Assembly (NCBI RefSeq): GCF_019968905.1
Contig: NZ_CP079946.1
Span: forward strand, 7,103,356 to 7,167,355
Origin: Corallococcus sp. EGB
Lineage (GTDB): Bacteria; Myxococcota; Myxococcia; Myxococcales; Myxococcaceae
Direction of reading: 5' to 3'
DNA: 64,000 bases
Shown: positions 8,663 to 17,287 of the stretch, one piece after another
Layout of the letters: each line of letters begins with the position of its first letter
Position numbering within the stretch: the stretch's first letter is position 1
Made by a program: the position numbers and the translations under genes
Notes under the pieces: generated by a model
Databases searched by the model: none
Told to the model about the DNA's origin: nothing
The model's input: the letters and a program-made list of their open reading frames with translations, nothing else

Positions 8663-9262
8663 CTACTTCACCGTGTCGGTGGCCACCGTCCCGGCCGGAG
8701 CAGCGGCCTCAACGGTCCGTGCCGCCGCCTTTGCCTCGGCCTCGGAGAGGTTCTTCAACGCGGCGAGCCCCGCCTCGAAGTCCGAGCCGACCAGCTTGTC
8801 CATGTCCATGAACACGGAGAATGCCTTGCTCAAGAAACCGTTCTGACCGCTCATCACCCACGTGACCCGGGTGCCGTCCCCTGCCGACTCGAACCGGAAG
8901 ACCGTTTCATTGGTGACCTCGAACGGCTTGACGAAGTCGAGCTGGAGCTGGAGCTGCGCGGGCGGGTTGAGCGCGACGATCGTCATCTTGCCCTGGCTGG
9001 AGCCGTCGCTGGTGGCCCAGGCGACCGAGTGGCCCACCGTGGCGGGAGTGCCCGTGTAGGTGTCCTTCCGGGCAGGGTCGGGCTTCAGGAACGGCGACCA
9101 GGCCCCCACCTTGTTGAAGTCAGCAACGAATCCGTACACCACGTCGGCCGGCGCGCTCACCGTGGTGGAGCGCTCCACCTTGAAGGTGGACGGACGTGTC
9201 GCGACAAAGCCGAGGAACGCAACGAGGACGACGCCGACACCGAGCAGGATCTTCTTGAGCAT
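8663..9262 (-). CDS. SRPBCC (START/Bet v1-like) family protein, membrane-anchored
   Basis: A 199-aa protein with an N-terminal hydrophobic segment (LLGVGVVLVAFLGFVA) followed by a SRPBCC ligand-binding fold: the opening FKVERSTTVSAPADVVYGFV and central VGHSVAWAT are typical of polyketide-cyclase/dehydrase-type members. Most such proteins bind lipids or small hydrophobic molecules; the ligand here is unknown. A Glu/Ala-rich tail (about the last 35 residues) looks disordered. ATG 9262 is preceded by AGGAG at a good distance. It converges with lanM (57 bases apart) and diverges from the amidohydrolase gene. No reason to link it to the lanthipeptide. Confidence 0.8.
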   Translation of the reverse strand: MLKKILLGVGVVLVAFLGFVATRPSTFKVERSTTVSAPADVVYGFVADFNKVGAWSPFLKPDPARKDTYTGTPATVGHSVAWATSDGSSQGKMTIVALNPPAQLQLQLDFVKPFEVTNETVFRFESAGDGTRVTWVMSGQNGFLSKAFSVFMDMDKLVGSDFEAGLAALKNLSEAEAKAAARTVEAAAPAGTVATDTVK

Positions 9263-9457
9263 GCGGAACTCCTGATTCCAACGAGGGCTTTCCAACGCGT
9301 CGAACGAGCCCCCAGCAAATCGACACGTCCGGAGCTTTTCCTGGAACTTCGCACAAACCCCCGGAATCACAGGGGCATTGTCGACGTTCGGGATGCCACG
9401 CCGATTTGACGGGTTCCGCTCCCGGGGGCACGGTGCGGCTCCACGGAGGTGGATTTC

Positions 9458-10789
9458 ATGAAACGAATGGCACTGGTTCTCTGCCTGGCCACCGCGGGCT
9501 GCGCGTCGCGGCAGCATCCCGCGGCCGCCAATCGCTGGCTCCTCACCGGCACGCGGCTCTATGTGGCTCCGGACCAGCCCCCGGTGGACAACGCCTGGGT
9601 GCTCGTGAGCGACGGGAAGATTGAGGCCATTGGCTCCGCGTCCGACGCTCCGCCAGCGGGTCTCCGCCGTGAGGACGCATGCAGCGGCGGGGTCATCACC
9701 GCCGGCTTCCAGAACAGCCACGTCCACTTCACGGACCCCGCGTTCGCCGGGGCCGCCAGCCGGCCGAGCACCGAGCTCCAGCCGCCGTTGAGCGGGATGA
9801 CCACGCGCTTCGGCTTCACCACCGTCGTCGACACCGGCTCTGATCCCGCGAACACCGGGGCACTCCGCCAGCGCATCGAGCGCGGCGAGCTGCAGGGGCC
9901 GGAAGTCCTCACCGTCGGTTCCCCGATGTATCCGGAGAACGGCATCCCCTTCTACCTGCGGGACCTGCCGCCCGAGCTGCTGCGGCAGCTCGCGCAGCCC
10001 GCGTCGGCGGAGGAGGGTCGCGACATCGTCCGGAAGAACTTCGAGAACGGCGCGGGCGGGACCAAGCTGTTCGTCGCCACGCCCCAGGGGCACGGAGAGA
10101 TCCGCCGCATGTCCGCGGACATCGCGCGCGCCGTGGCGGAGGAGACCCACTCGCACAAGGGCCTGGTCATGGTGCATCCCACGGACCCCGAAGGCGTGAG
10201 CGCCGCGGTGCAGGCCGGAGTGGACGTCGTCGTGCACACGACCATCGACCCGCCTAAGTCCACGTGGAGCCCCGAGCTCATCCACCAGATGGTGGAGCGC
10301 CACGTGTCCGTGGTGCCGACGCTCCAGCTCTGGGGCTACGAGCTCGCCAAGGCCCAGGTGCCCGCGGAGGTGACCGAGCGCATCGTGGGCGATGCCGAGC
10401 GGCAGCTCGCCGCGTTCTCCCGCGCTGGCGGACAGGTCCTGTTCGGCACCGACGTGGGATACATGACCGAGTGGGATCCGACGCGCGAATACGTCCTCAT
10501 GGCCCACGCGGGGCTGACGCCGATGCAGATCCTCGCGTCACTGACCACCGCCCCCGCGGCACGCTGGAGCGCCAGCGAGCGCCGCGGCCGCGTCAAGCCG
10601 GGCTTCGACGCGGACCTGGTGGTGCTCGACGGCGATCCCGCGGCGGACGTCCGGCGGTTCACCCACGTGAAGTGCACGTTTCGCGCGGGCAAGCTACTCT
10701 TCGTCCGCGCGGCGGCTGACCGAGCCGGCGTCGATACGCTCGCGGGCGCCCGGCCCAGCCCCGGGCCTGGAGGCCCCCTTGGTCCATGA
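9458..10789 (+). CDS. Amidohydrolase-family lipoprotein (imidazolonepropionase-like)
   Basis: A 443-aa metal-dependent hydrolase exported as a lipoprotein (lipobox TAGC; Cys about residue 14). Metal-binding HVH (His88, His90) follows the first strand region, MVHPTD and VVHTT give later ligands, and FGTDVGYM holds the conserved late Asp. The C-terminal WSASERRGRVKPGFDADLVV motif is standard for the superfamily. Substrates of this branch are usually cyclic amides or peptidic amides, not defined here. GGAGG at 9445-9449 fits ATG 9458; the in-frame GTG at 9449 overlaps that site. Its last 11 bases overlap the following FAD hydroxylase, suggesting co-transcription. Confidence 0.85.
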   Translation: MKRMALVLCLATAGCASRQHPAAANRWLLTGTRLYVAPDQPPVDNAWVLVSDGKIEAIGSASDAPPAGLRREDACSGGVITAGFQNSHVHFTDPAFAGAASRPSTELQPPLSGMTTRFGFTTVVDTGSDPANTGALRQRIERGELQGPEVLTVGSPMYPENGIPFYLRDLPPELLRQLAQPASAEEGRDIVRKNFENGAGGTKLFVATPQGHGEIRRMSADIARAVAEETHSHKGLVMVHPTDPEGVSAAVQAGVDVVVHTTIDPPKSTWSPELIHQMVERHVSVVPTLQLWGYELAKAQVPAEVTERIVGDAERQLAAFSRAGGQVLFGTDVGYMTEWDPTREYVLMAHAGLTPMQILASLTTAPAARWSASERRGRVKPGFDADLVVLDGDPAADVRRFTHVKCTFRAGKLLFVRAAADRAGVDTLAGARPSPGPGGPLGP

Positions 10790-12323
10790 CGTGATCATCG
10801 CAGGGGCTGGCCCGGTGGGCCTGTTCCTGGCCTGCGAGCTGCGGCTCGCGAAGCGCTCCGTGCTGGTGCTCGAACAACTGGAGGATCCGCACTCCCCCCT
10901 GAAGCGGTTCCCGTTTGGAAGGCGGGGGCTCTGGGGCCCCAGCATCGAAGCCTTCCACCGGCGCGGGCTGCTGGAACAGATTGCGTCGCAACGTCCTACC
11001 GGGGGTGACCCTGGCCAACCGAGACCTGGAGCCGTCGCGTCCGGCGCACAGCGGAGCGGCCCGGGCGGCCACTTCGCGGGCATCCCATTCGACTACAGCA
11101 ATATCGATGCGTCGCGGTGGACGTACCATCTCCCGGGCCCGGCCGACACCCAACTGGGGGTCGAAATGGAGCACATCGAGCGCGTCCTCGCCGCTCACGC
11201 ACTCTCCCTCGGAGTGGAGCTCCAGCGCGGCCAGGGTGTCGAAGGCTTCGAGGCATCAAACGATGACGTCACCGTCAGGGCCGGCGAGCAGCGCTTTCGC
11301 GCGCGTTGGCTCGTGGGGTGCGACGGCGGCCGCAGCACCATCCGCAAGCAAGGGGGCTTCGAGTTCGTCGGGACCGGGCCTGAGCTCACGGGCTATTCGG
11401 TCCAGGTCGAGCTCGCCGATCCGGAGAAGCTCCGGATCGGTCGTGTCTCCACGCCGACCGGGACGTACACCCAGATGCAGCGCGGGGCGATCGCGATGGT
11501 CGACTTCGACGGCGGCGCGTTCCATCGCACCCAGCCCATCACCCTCGAGCACGTGCAAGCGGTCCTCCGGCGCGTGTCCGGCACCGACGTGACCGTCACG
11601 GCGTTGCACGTCGCCACCACCTGGACCGACCGCTCACAGCAGGCCACGACCTACCGCAAGGGCCGGGTGCTGCTGGCGGGCGACGCCGCGCACATCCATT
11701 CACCGCTTGGCGGACAGGGGCTGAACCTCGGATTGGGGGACGCCATGAACCTCGGGTGGAAGCTCGCCGCGACCCTCCGAGGCGATGCCCCGGATGGCTT
11801 GCTCGACAGCTACACCGCCGAGCGGCATCCGATTGGCGCGCGCATCCTCGATTGGACGCGGGCCCAGGTCGCGCTGATGCACCCCACCCCCCGTTCCCGC
11901 GCGCTCGCAGCCATCCTCCGCGACCTGCTCGAGACGCGCGACGGTGCGACCTACTTCGCTGAACGCCTCTGGGGTGTATCGCTGCGCTACGACCTCGGCG
12001 GTGAGCACCCGTTGGTGGGCCGCAGCTGCCCGGACTTCGAATTCGAGGACGGAACGAGGCTCGGCACATTGCTCCGGGCTGGAAACGGCGTGCTGTTGGA
12101 CTTCGACCGCCAGCCGTCGCTCCAGGCGCTGGAGGGCCACTGGGGCGACCAGGTCCGGTACGTGGCCAGCGACGCCAGGAATCGCCTTGGACTGAGCGCG
12201 GTGCTCGTGCGGCCGGATGGATTCGTTGCCTGGGCGAGCGATACGGCTCCCGATCCCGAAGACATCACACGCGCCGCGGCGAGGTGGTTCACGAGCCGCG
12301 AGCCGCAGGCCATCCCTCGCTGA
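10779..12323 (+). CDS. FAD-dependent aromatic hydroxylase (PF01494 type)
   Basis: A 514-aa flavoprotein monooxygenase, probably cytoplasmic, using NAD(P)H and O2 to hydroxylate an aromatic or polyketide-like substrate. It shows the dinucleotide motif GAGPVG at the N-terminus, VGCDGGRSTIRK (the DG motif) and LLAGDAAHIHSPLGGQGLN (the GD motif), then a C-terminal thioredoxin-like region as in phenol hydroxylase and PgaE/RdmE-type enzymes. The start is TTG 10779 with GGAGG at 10769-10773; no in-frame ATG precedes the FAD motif. It overlaps the amidohydrolase gene by 11 bases. Substrate unknown; the pair may degrade or modify one compound. Confidence 0.88.
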   Translation: MVHDVIIAGAGPVGLFLACELRLAKRSVLVLEQLEDPHSPLKRFPFGRRGLWGPSIEAFHRRGLLEQIASQRPTGGDPGQPRPGAVASGAQRSGPGGHFAGIPFDYSNIDASRWTYHLPGPADTQLGVEMEHIERVLAAHALSLGVELQRGQGVEGFEASNDDVTVRAGEQRFRARWLVGCDGGRSTIRKQGGFEFVGTGPELTGYSVQVELADPEKLRIGRVSTPTGTYTQMQRGAIAMVDFDGGAFHRTQPITLEHVQAVLRRVSGTDVTVTALHVATTWTDRSQQATTYRKGRVLLAGDAAHIHSPLGGQGLNLGLGDAMNLGWKLAATLRGDAPDGLLDSYTAERHPIGARILDWTRAQVALMHPTPRSRALAAILRDLLETRDGATYFAERLWGVSLRYDLGGEHPLVGRSCPDFEFEDGTRLGTLLRAGNGVLLDFDRQPSLQALEGHWGDQVRYVASDARNRLGLSAVLVRPDGFVAWASDTAPDPEDITRAAARWFTSREPQAIPR

Positions 12324-12348
12324 AACGAAGCGGTTCACCGGAGAGGAG

Positions 12349-12372
12349 CTGGCGCCCGCGCACGGGCGCCAG
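12349..12372. terminator. Bidirectional hairpin between converging genes
   Basis: CTGGCGCCCG and CGGGCGCCAG form a perfect 10-bp stem with a 4-base loop, between the stop of the FAD hydroxylase and the stop of the leftward small gene. No T-run on either side. Confidence 0.6.
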
Positions 12373-12375
12373 GGA

Positions 12376-12720
12376 TTACTCGGCGACGTACACGAGATGA
12401 TCCCCCTGGTAGTAGGGCCGGTAGCGGACGGAGCCGCACTGCTGGTAGGCGACGCCGCCCACGGACGTGGCCGTGCAGCCCGCGGGGAGCGCCGTGACGG
12501 TGTGGGCGCCCGCTGGCACCGCCACCACGGTCGTGTCCGCGGAGTCATGGATGGCGTCCTGACGTGCGGATGTGCGTCGCGCGGTGCGCCGCGCCACCCG
12601 GCGCGACGTGCCGTAATCCTGGGCCAGCACCACCTGAGGAACCATCTCTCCGAGGAAGAAGAGCCCCAGCAACATCGCCGCTGCTCGCTGGCGAGGCCTG
12701 CGCGAGTGCATCATCTTCAT
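12376..12720 (-). CDS. Small secreted protein (DUF6515-like), partner of the DUF2092 gene
   Basis: A 114-aa exported protein: basic N-terminus, hydrophobic signal core (AAAMLLGLFFLG), an Arg-rich mature start (RRVARRTARRTSARQ), then VPAGAHTVTALPAGC and a C-terminus with VRYRPYYQGDHLVYV. The last part resembles the short periplasmic proteins annotated as DUF6515, often next to DUF2092 genes (from memory). The ATG shares ATGA with the stop of the upstream gene and has AAGGAGG just before it. Function unknown; two Cys in the mature part could pair. Confidence 0.7.
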   Translation of the reverse strand: MKMMHSRRPRQRAAAMLLGLFFLGEMVPQVVLAQDYGTSRRVARRTARRTSARQDAIHDSADTTVVAVPAGAHTVTALPAGCTATSVGGVAYQQCGSVRYRPYYQGDHLVYVAE

Positions 12721-13559
12721 TTCGCACCTCCTTGCTGCGCTCCATCCTGCGAGTCCGGTGCGAGGAACGACACGCGCACCGCATCGCGGGGGGGAGTGAA
12801 CTGGAACAGCTCCGGGGTGAACTGGGGCGACAGGTTCCAGTTGGACAGGCGCACCGAGTACTGCGGCGCTCCTGGCAGGTCCCGGGAGGTGATGACGTAC
12901 TTGCGCGGCAGGGGCCGAGGGCCATCTTCGACCCACAACTCCCAGTCCACTCCGTCGCGGTTGCGGAACGCCAGATGGTGCACGGGCACACCGTCCACCT
13001 TGGATTGGCCAAGGTAGCGCCCAGAGCAGACGTCCTCGGTGAGGGCCGCGTAGGGATTGCTGACGAGGAGGTCCGAACCCGGCGCATCCACGCCAAGCCG
13101 CTGTGAGGCCATGTCCAGCGTGGCATCCAGGGTGGAGAGGGCCGGCGTCGTCGCATAGGCGTTGGAGCGCTCGCCGTAGAGGGTGAGCCGCTGGCCGTCG
13201 TAGAAGAGATGGAGCCGGGCCAGGTCTCCGGCGCGATCCACGCGCAGCCGATTGGGGCGCTGCACGCGCACGTCGCCCGCGCGCTGCAGTTGGACCTTCT
13301 GCCCCGAGTCGAGCAGTTCATCGAGCGACCCCTCGGTGCGGACGGAGAACTCACGCTGCGCCCCCAGGAAGTCGCTCATCTGGCGCAGGATGCGCTGGGC
13401 CTGGGGGTCGATCTGGGCTTGAGCATCGGACCCGGTGCGCTCGGCGGAGGCCTGTTCCTGCTGCGCGCCTCCGAGCAGGGGGGCCGTTCCAAGGAGCAGG
13501 GCGAGCAGCGGCCCGCACCTCCTCCTCCTCCACCTTGCGCTGCGACCTGTGTCTGTCAT
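12717..13559 (-). CDS. DUF2092-type periplasmic protein
   Basis: A 280-aa secreted protein. A basic start and hydrophobic signal (GPLLALLLGTAPLLGGA) are followed by a LolA/LppX-like fold typical of DUF2092: ILRQMSDFLGAQREFSVRTE, RVQRPNRLRVDR and LFYDGQRLTLYG. The family is thought to bind lipid-like ligands in the periplasm, by analogy with LolA. A conserved Cys lies in TEDVCSGRYLG. ATG 13559 has AAGGGG upstream; a long in-frame extension to 13751 lacks signal-peptide character. It is the first gene of a two-gene leftward operon, overlapping the next by 4 bases. Confidence 0.8.
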   Translation of the reverse strand: MTDTGRSARWRRRRCGPLLALLLGTAPLLGGAQQEQASAERTGSDAQAQIDPQAQRILRQMSDFLGAQREFSVRTEGSLDELLDSGQKVQLQRAGDVRVQRPNRLRVDRAGDLARLHLFYDGQRLTLYGERSNAYATTPALSTLDATLDMASQRLGVDAPGSDLLVSNPYAALTEDVCSGRYLGQSKVDGVPVHHLAFRNRDGVDWELWVEDGPRPLPRKYVITSRDLPGAPQYSVRLSNWNLSPQFTPELFQFTPPRDAVRVSFLAPDSQDGAQQGGAK

Positions 13560-13897
13560 GAGCCGACCCCTTCTTGTGTCCCGAGAAACGCATCCGACGC
13601 CAGGCGGCTTCGCCTCACGACATCGGACACTTCCCCAGGACGTTGGGGGCGGGGTCCCCGGGCACAAAGGCTCACCGGTTCGACCGCCGCGCTGGCGGGT
13701 GGCTCGCGCAAAGGGAACTGCTTCAGGAGGAGCCTGGCTCAAGAGGCGCATGCCCGGCCTGTGATGGCGAAGGCGGCGCCCGGAAGGACCGCCCTCCCCT
13801 CCTCCACGTGCGGCGATGGAGGAGGGGAGGGAGGCCGCGGTTCCAGGGCGGGCCTGCTCCCCCCGAGGCAGAGGCCCGGCCCTGGCCGCGGAATTCG
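13560..13897. other. Intergenic region of 338 bases
   Basis: It lies between the start of the DUF2092 gene and the 3' end of the helical-repeat gene. It must hold the DUF2092 promoter, which I cannot place. The only clear structure is the hairpin at 13792-13831. Open frames crossing it on the + strand are antisense to the neighbours and lack starts. Confidence 0.6.
13792..13831 (-). terminator. 15-bp perfect hairpin behind the helical-repeat gene
   Basis: CCCTCCCCTCCTCCA and TGGAGGAGGGGAGGG pair without mismatch around a 10-base loop, 67 bases after the stop of the repeat-protein gene. No T-run follows on the minus strand. Confidence 0.6.
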
Positions 13898-15190
13898 TCA
13901 GGACGCCAGGGGCTGGGTGCCGGCGCCGTTCTTCAGCTCCCTGCGCACCGCCTCGCTGACGCGCTCACGGACCAGCTGGGCCATGCGCTCGCGGAGGTCC
14001 TCCCCCACGCGCTCGCGGATGGCGGACACGAGGCTCTCCGTGTCGATCTGGCTGACGCCCGGCCCCTGCATGCCACCCATGAACTGCTCCCCGTACCCGC
14101 CACGCATCATGGGGCCCATCCCGCCCATGGAGCCCATCGACTCGCGGATGGCGTCACCCAGCCGCTCGCGAAGCACGTCGTTCAGGTGCTCACGGAGGTT
14201 GCTCGACATCCGCTCGTGGAGCGTGTCGACGAGCCGCCCGCGGAGCGCCTCGGCGAGGCGCTCGGGGTCCATGCCCCCGAAGCCCTGCTGCTGGAAGCCC
14301 CCGAAGCCCTGCATGCGCTCGCTCATCCTGGCGCGCAGCTCGTCGCCCAGCCGCTCGCGCAGCACGTCGCGCACGCGCTCACGCAGGCCGCTCTGGACGC
14401 GCTCGCGCACGGCGTCCGCGAAGCGCTCGCGCAGGGTGTCCGCGATCCGCTCCGGGTCGATCTGCCCCATGCCCTGCATCCGGCGCTCGGCCAGCGCGGA
14501 GCGCAGCATGTCCGTCATGCGCTCCCGCATCGCCTCGCGGACGCGCTCGCGCACGGCGGTGTGGATCCGGTCGGACACGCTGTCGGCGATCCGGGTGCGG
14601 ATCGTCTCGGCGAGGCGCTCGGGGTCCATGCCCGAGAAGCCCTCCATGCCCATGCGCCGCTCCATCATCGCGGAGCGCAGCGCCTCGCCCAGCCGCTCGC
14701 GCAGCGCATCGCGCACGCGCTCGCGCACGACCAAGGCGAGCCGGTCGCGCAGGACGTCCTCCAGCTTGATGCGCACGCGCTCGGCGATGCGCTGCGGGTC
14801 GAACTGCCCGTGCCCCTGCTGCATGCTCATCCAGTTCTCGGCCAGGGCGGAGCGCAGCGCCTCGCCCATCCGCTCCCGGAGCACCTCGCGGACGCGCTCG
14901 TGCACGCCGCTGAGCACGCGCTCATGGACGGTGTCGGTGAGCCGGTGGTGGATGGCCTCGGCGATCGGATCCATGTCGAACAACTGCCCGCTCCCCTCCC
15001 CCGGATGCATGTTCGTCACGCGCTCGCGAATCGCACCGCGAACCGCGTCGCCGACGCGCTCACGGATTTCCGAGCCGATCCGCTCCTCCAGGCCGGACAC
15101 GACGCGCTCGTGCACGGCATCGACGATGCGAGCCTTGAGAGCCTCGCCAAACATCTGCTGCCCCTGCATGGAGAACTGTTCCTGGTTCAT
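13898..15190 (-). CDS. Arg/Glu-rich helical repeat protein (seven repeats), no known family
   Basis: A 430-aa protein I do not recognise. After a short Gln/Met-rich start it is built from about seven tandem repeats of 50-75 residues. Most begin with D-P-E-R-hydrophobic-A (MDPERLAE, IDPERIAD, FDPQRIAE) and continue as one amphipathic helix with RER or HER triplets every 4-8 residues (for example VRERVRDALRERLGEALRSA). Repeats are separated by Met/Gly/Gln-rich hinges (such as MGSMGGMGPMMRGGYG). There is no signal peptide, no membrane segment and no Cys. The alternating charge suggests oligomerising or nucleic-acid/surface-binding helices (inference). The start ATG follows GAGG at a fair distance. 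Two other frames are also open here, but only this one has an ordered repeat, a start and a ribosome site. Confidence 0.75.
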   Translation of the reverse strand: MNQEQFSMQGQQMFGEALKARIVDAVHERVVSGLEERIGSEIRERVGDAVRGAIRERVTNMHPGEGSGQLFDMDPIAEAIHHRLTDTVHERVLSGVHERVREVLRERMGEALRSALAENWMSMQQGHGQFDPQRIAERVRIKLEDVLRDRLALVVRERVRDALRERLGEALRSAMMERRMGMEGFSGMDPERLAETIRTRIADSVSDRIHTAVRERVREAMRERMTDMLRSALAERRMQGMGQIDPERIADTLRERFADAVRERVQSGLRERVRDVLRERLGDELRARMSERMQGFGGFQQQGFGGMDPERLAEALRGRLVDTLHERMSSNLREHLNDVLRERLGDAIRESMGSMGGMGPMMRGGYGEQFMGGMQGPGVSQIDTESLVSAIRERVGEDLRERMAQLVRERVSEAVRRELKNGAGTQPLAS

Positions 15191-15522
15191 TCAGAGACCT
15201 CGGGTGTTGCGGGTAGAACGGCAGGCGCGGAAGGCACTGGCCCGCCGCGCGAAGCGAATTGATAGGGGCGGCGGCCCCGGCCGAGTACAGGGCGCCGGTG
15301 CCGCGCGAGCGTTGCCGCGGGCACTCCGGACCATGCTCACGGGGGGGGCAGGCGCGGGCATCCACCTGTGGTGAACGGTGCAGCCCTTCGGGGAAAGCCG
15401 TGGCCCCCCAAGCCCGAGGACCTGGCCTCCGTCGAGCAGTCGGGCCGCTCCGCGGACCAGTACCTCCTGACAGGGACGGGGTCCCACTTTCGGCCCGGTT
15501 CTGGAGACCTACTCAAGGGGGC
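15191..15522. other. Intergenic region of 332 bases between divergent genes
   Basis: This gap separates the start of the helical-repeat gene from that of the Tyr-rich lipoprotein, so it should hold both promoters. A small palindrome, GGGACGGGGTCCC (around 15475-15487), lies about 40 bases before the lipoprotein start. I see no gene in it. Confidence 0.5.
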
Positions 15523-16338
15523 ATGATGAAACGGATGAAATGGGCACTGTGGTCGCTGGCGCTGGGTGCGGGCCTCGGCTGCTCCACCACCTACGACCCG
15601 TACTACTACGATGACGCCTACTACGACCCCTACTACGGCGCGTACGACGCGGCATGGAGCTACGCCTGGATCGACCCCGTGTATGGCTCCTGGTATCTAA
15701 GCCTCCCGGCGCTGCCCCGGGTTCTGCGCCAGCAGGCCAACACGGATCCGAACGCGGCGGCCGCCCAGCTCGCGGCGAACGCCAACGCCGCCTTCACCCC
15801 GGCCGGCTGCGCCACCGCGACCGCGTCGGGCGCGACGGTGAACTACACCTTCAACAACTGCACCGCGGCGATCTCGCTCACGCAGATCTCCGGCAACGTG
15901 CAGGTAGCGCTCTCGAACAACCAGGGGCAGCTTGCCGCCACGGCCACCTCCAACAACCTCTCCATCAACGGAGAGCCGTACACCCTGTCCATGCAGATTG
16001 TCGCCTCCCCGCCTCAGGGGGACCAGCGCAAGGTGACCATCACCTCCAACAGCTTCTCGCCGGCTCACCTCGACTCGCGCTCGAACCAGGGGACGGTCAC
16101 CTGGGTGGCGGGCAGCGGGTGCATCACCGTGGACAGCCAGGCGCAGTCCACGAGGGGCAGCCTCAGCTCGACGACCACCGTCTCCGGCTACCAGCGCTGC
16201 GACCACCAGTGCCCCACGGCGGGCTCGGTGCAGGTGCATACGAGCGAGGGGACGTTCACCACGACCTTCAACGGCAGCAACAGCGTTCAGGTCAGCGCGC
16301 CAAACGGCGACACCCGGTCGTTCAACCTCAACTGCTGA
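15523..16338 (+). CDS. Tyr-rich lipoprotein, unknown function
   Basis: About 271 aa. The signal peptide ends in LGAGLGC (lipobox), followed at once by a Tyr/Asp-rich segment (YDPYYYDDAYYDPYYGAYD) likely to be exposed, then a beta-rich Ser/Thr/Asn domain with three Cys-containing spots (TPAGCATA, GSGCITVD, RCDHQC). No family recognised. AAGGGGG at 15515-15521 suits ATG 15526 better than ATG 15523. It stands alone, divergent from the repeat protein and ended by the hairpin at 16468. Confidence 0.75.
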   Translation: MMKRMKWALWSLALGAGLGCSTTYDPYYYDDAYYDPYYGAYDAAWSYAWIDPVYGSWYLSLPALPRVLRQQANTDPNAAAAQLAANANAAFTPAGCATATASGATVNYTFNNCTAAISLTQISGNVQVALSNNQGQLAATATSNNLSINGEPYTLSMQIVASPPQGDQRKVTITSNSFSPAHLDSRSNQGTVTWVAGSGCITVDSQAQSTRGSLSSTTTVSGYQRCDHQCPTAGSVQVHTSEGTFTTTFNGSNSVQVSAPNGDTRSFNLNC

Positions 16339-16467
16339 GCGCCGGGTGTGACCAGGGACACCCTCGCGCCTCCCGGGTACACCAGCGAGGGCAGCGTGTC
16401 CGCCTTGTCGGAGCAGGCCGACAGCAAGCCCCATCCCACTCCAGGGGCTCAGAAGGGATCCCGCAAC

Positions 16468-16500
16468 CGACGGAGCCGTACCTCGCGGACGGCTCCGTCG
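16468..16500. terminator. 12-bp perfect hairpin between converging genes
   Basis: CGACGGAGCCGT and ACGGCTCCGTCG pair perfectly around a 9-base loop, 130 bases after the Tyr-rich lipoprotein gene and 45 bases after the leftward lipoprotein gene. No T-run. Confidence 0.6.
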
Positions 16501-16544
16501 AGCCAGACGGGCTTCAGCGCGGGTCGAGCCACTGGCGCCCCGGC

Positions 16545-17150
16545 TCACGGGTCATACAAATAGGCCCAGTTCAGCTGTGCTCCGGATCCAATGATGGTGT
16601 TGTGCAGCTCATAGGCATTGAAGCTCTGGTAGGGGCTGCTGTAGCAGAGGGTGGCGGTGCAATATTGCAGGCCGCCAGGGTGGGCGCCCGAATAGAGGCT
16701 GCGAACGGCCCCCGCCCAGGTCAGGAAGCGGGTGCCGTCAAAGCGCCGGAGGATCGTTCCCAGGTTCAGCCAGCCTTGATAGGCCCCAACCTGCTTGTAG
16801 AGACAGAGCTGGTTGCCCTGGCGCGACGTTTGATCAAAGAGCCAGAGGCTGGAACCAGCACACCCGCCATCCACGACGAGGTCATCCAGGTCCTGCTGGG
16901 TGACCCCTTCGGCCCGGCGCTGGACGAATGCATCGCGGGCCGCGATCTGGGCCTGCTGCTCCTCCCGGGTGATGAACGTCGTCTCCTGGGAGAGCGTCCC
17001 ATCCGGGAGCTGCCGGACGATGGTTTGCGAAACGAGCCCGTCATCCTGGCCCTCGGGAGTCTGCGTCTGCGCATCTTCGGGCGCCCCTCCACATCCCATC
17101 AGCAGACCCACTGCACAGACGACCGTCCACGGATTCAAACGCTGCATCAT
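16545..17150 (-). CDS. Lipoprotein with crystallin/I36-like C-terminal domain
   Basis: A 201-aa predicted lipoprotein: signal AVGLLMGC (lipobox) then an acidic/Gln-rich spacer and a helical section (TREEQQAQIAARDAFVQRR). The C-terminal part (SLWLFDQTSRQGNQLCLYK, then LNLGTILRRF and GAVRSLYSGAHPGG) has the pattern of beta/gamma-crystallin-like or I36 inhibitor-like domains common in myxobacterial secreted proteins. Five Cys after the lipid-bearing one may include a disulphide. AGGAGG directly precedes the double ATG at 17150. Single gene; function unknown. Confidence 0.75.
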   Translation of the reverse strand: MMQRLNPWTVVCAVGLLMGCGGAPEDAQTQTPEGQDDGLVSQTIVRQLPDGTLSQETTFITREEQQAQIAARDAFVQRRAEGVTQQDLDDLVVDGGCAGSSLWLFDQTSRQGNQLCLYKQVGAYQGWLNLGTILRRFDGTRFLTWAGAVRSLYSGAHPGGLQYCTATLCYSSPYQSFNAYELHNTIIGSGAQLNWAYLYDP

Positions 17151-17287
17151 TGCCTCCTGGGTCCGGGTTGCGCGGACACTGCTTAAGCAAACATAGCACG
17201 TTTTGAGAAGAATGGCTTCATGACCAGGCGTTAGCGGGATGGGAAGCGGATGGGGCGGCGACTATTGATGTCGCCCAAAGGAGCCTC

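Noticed and set aside
13209-15374. Two long + strand frames (about 560 and 720 codons) antisense to the helical-repeat gene
   Set aside because: Their repeats are mirror images of the minus-strand repeat. They lack a start with a ribosome site and run into neighbouring genes.
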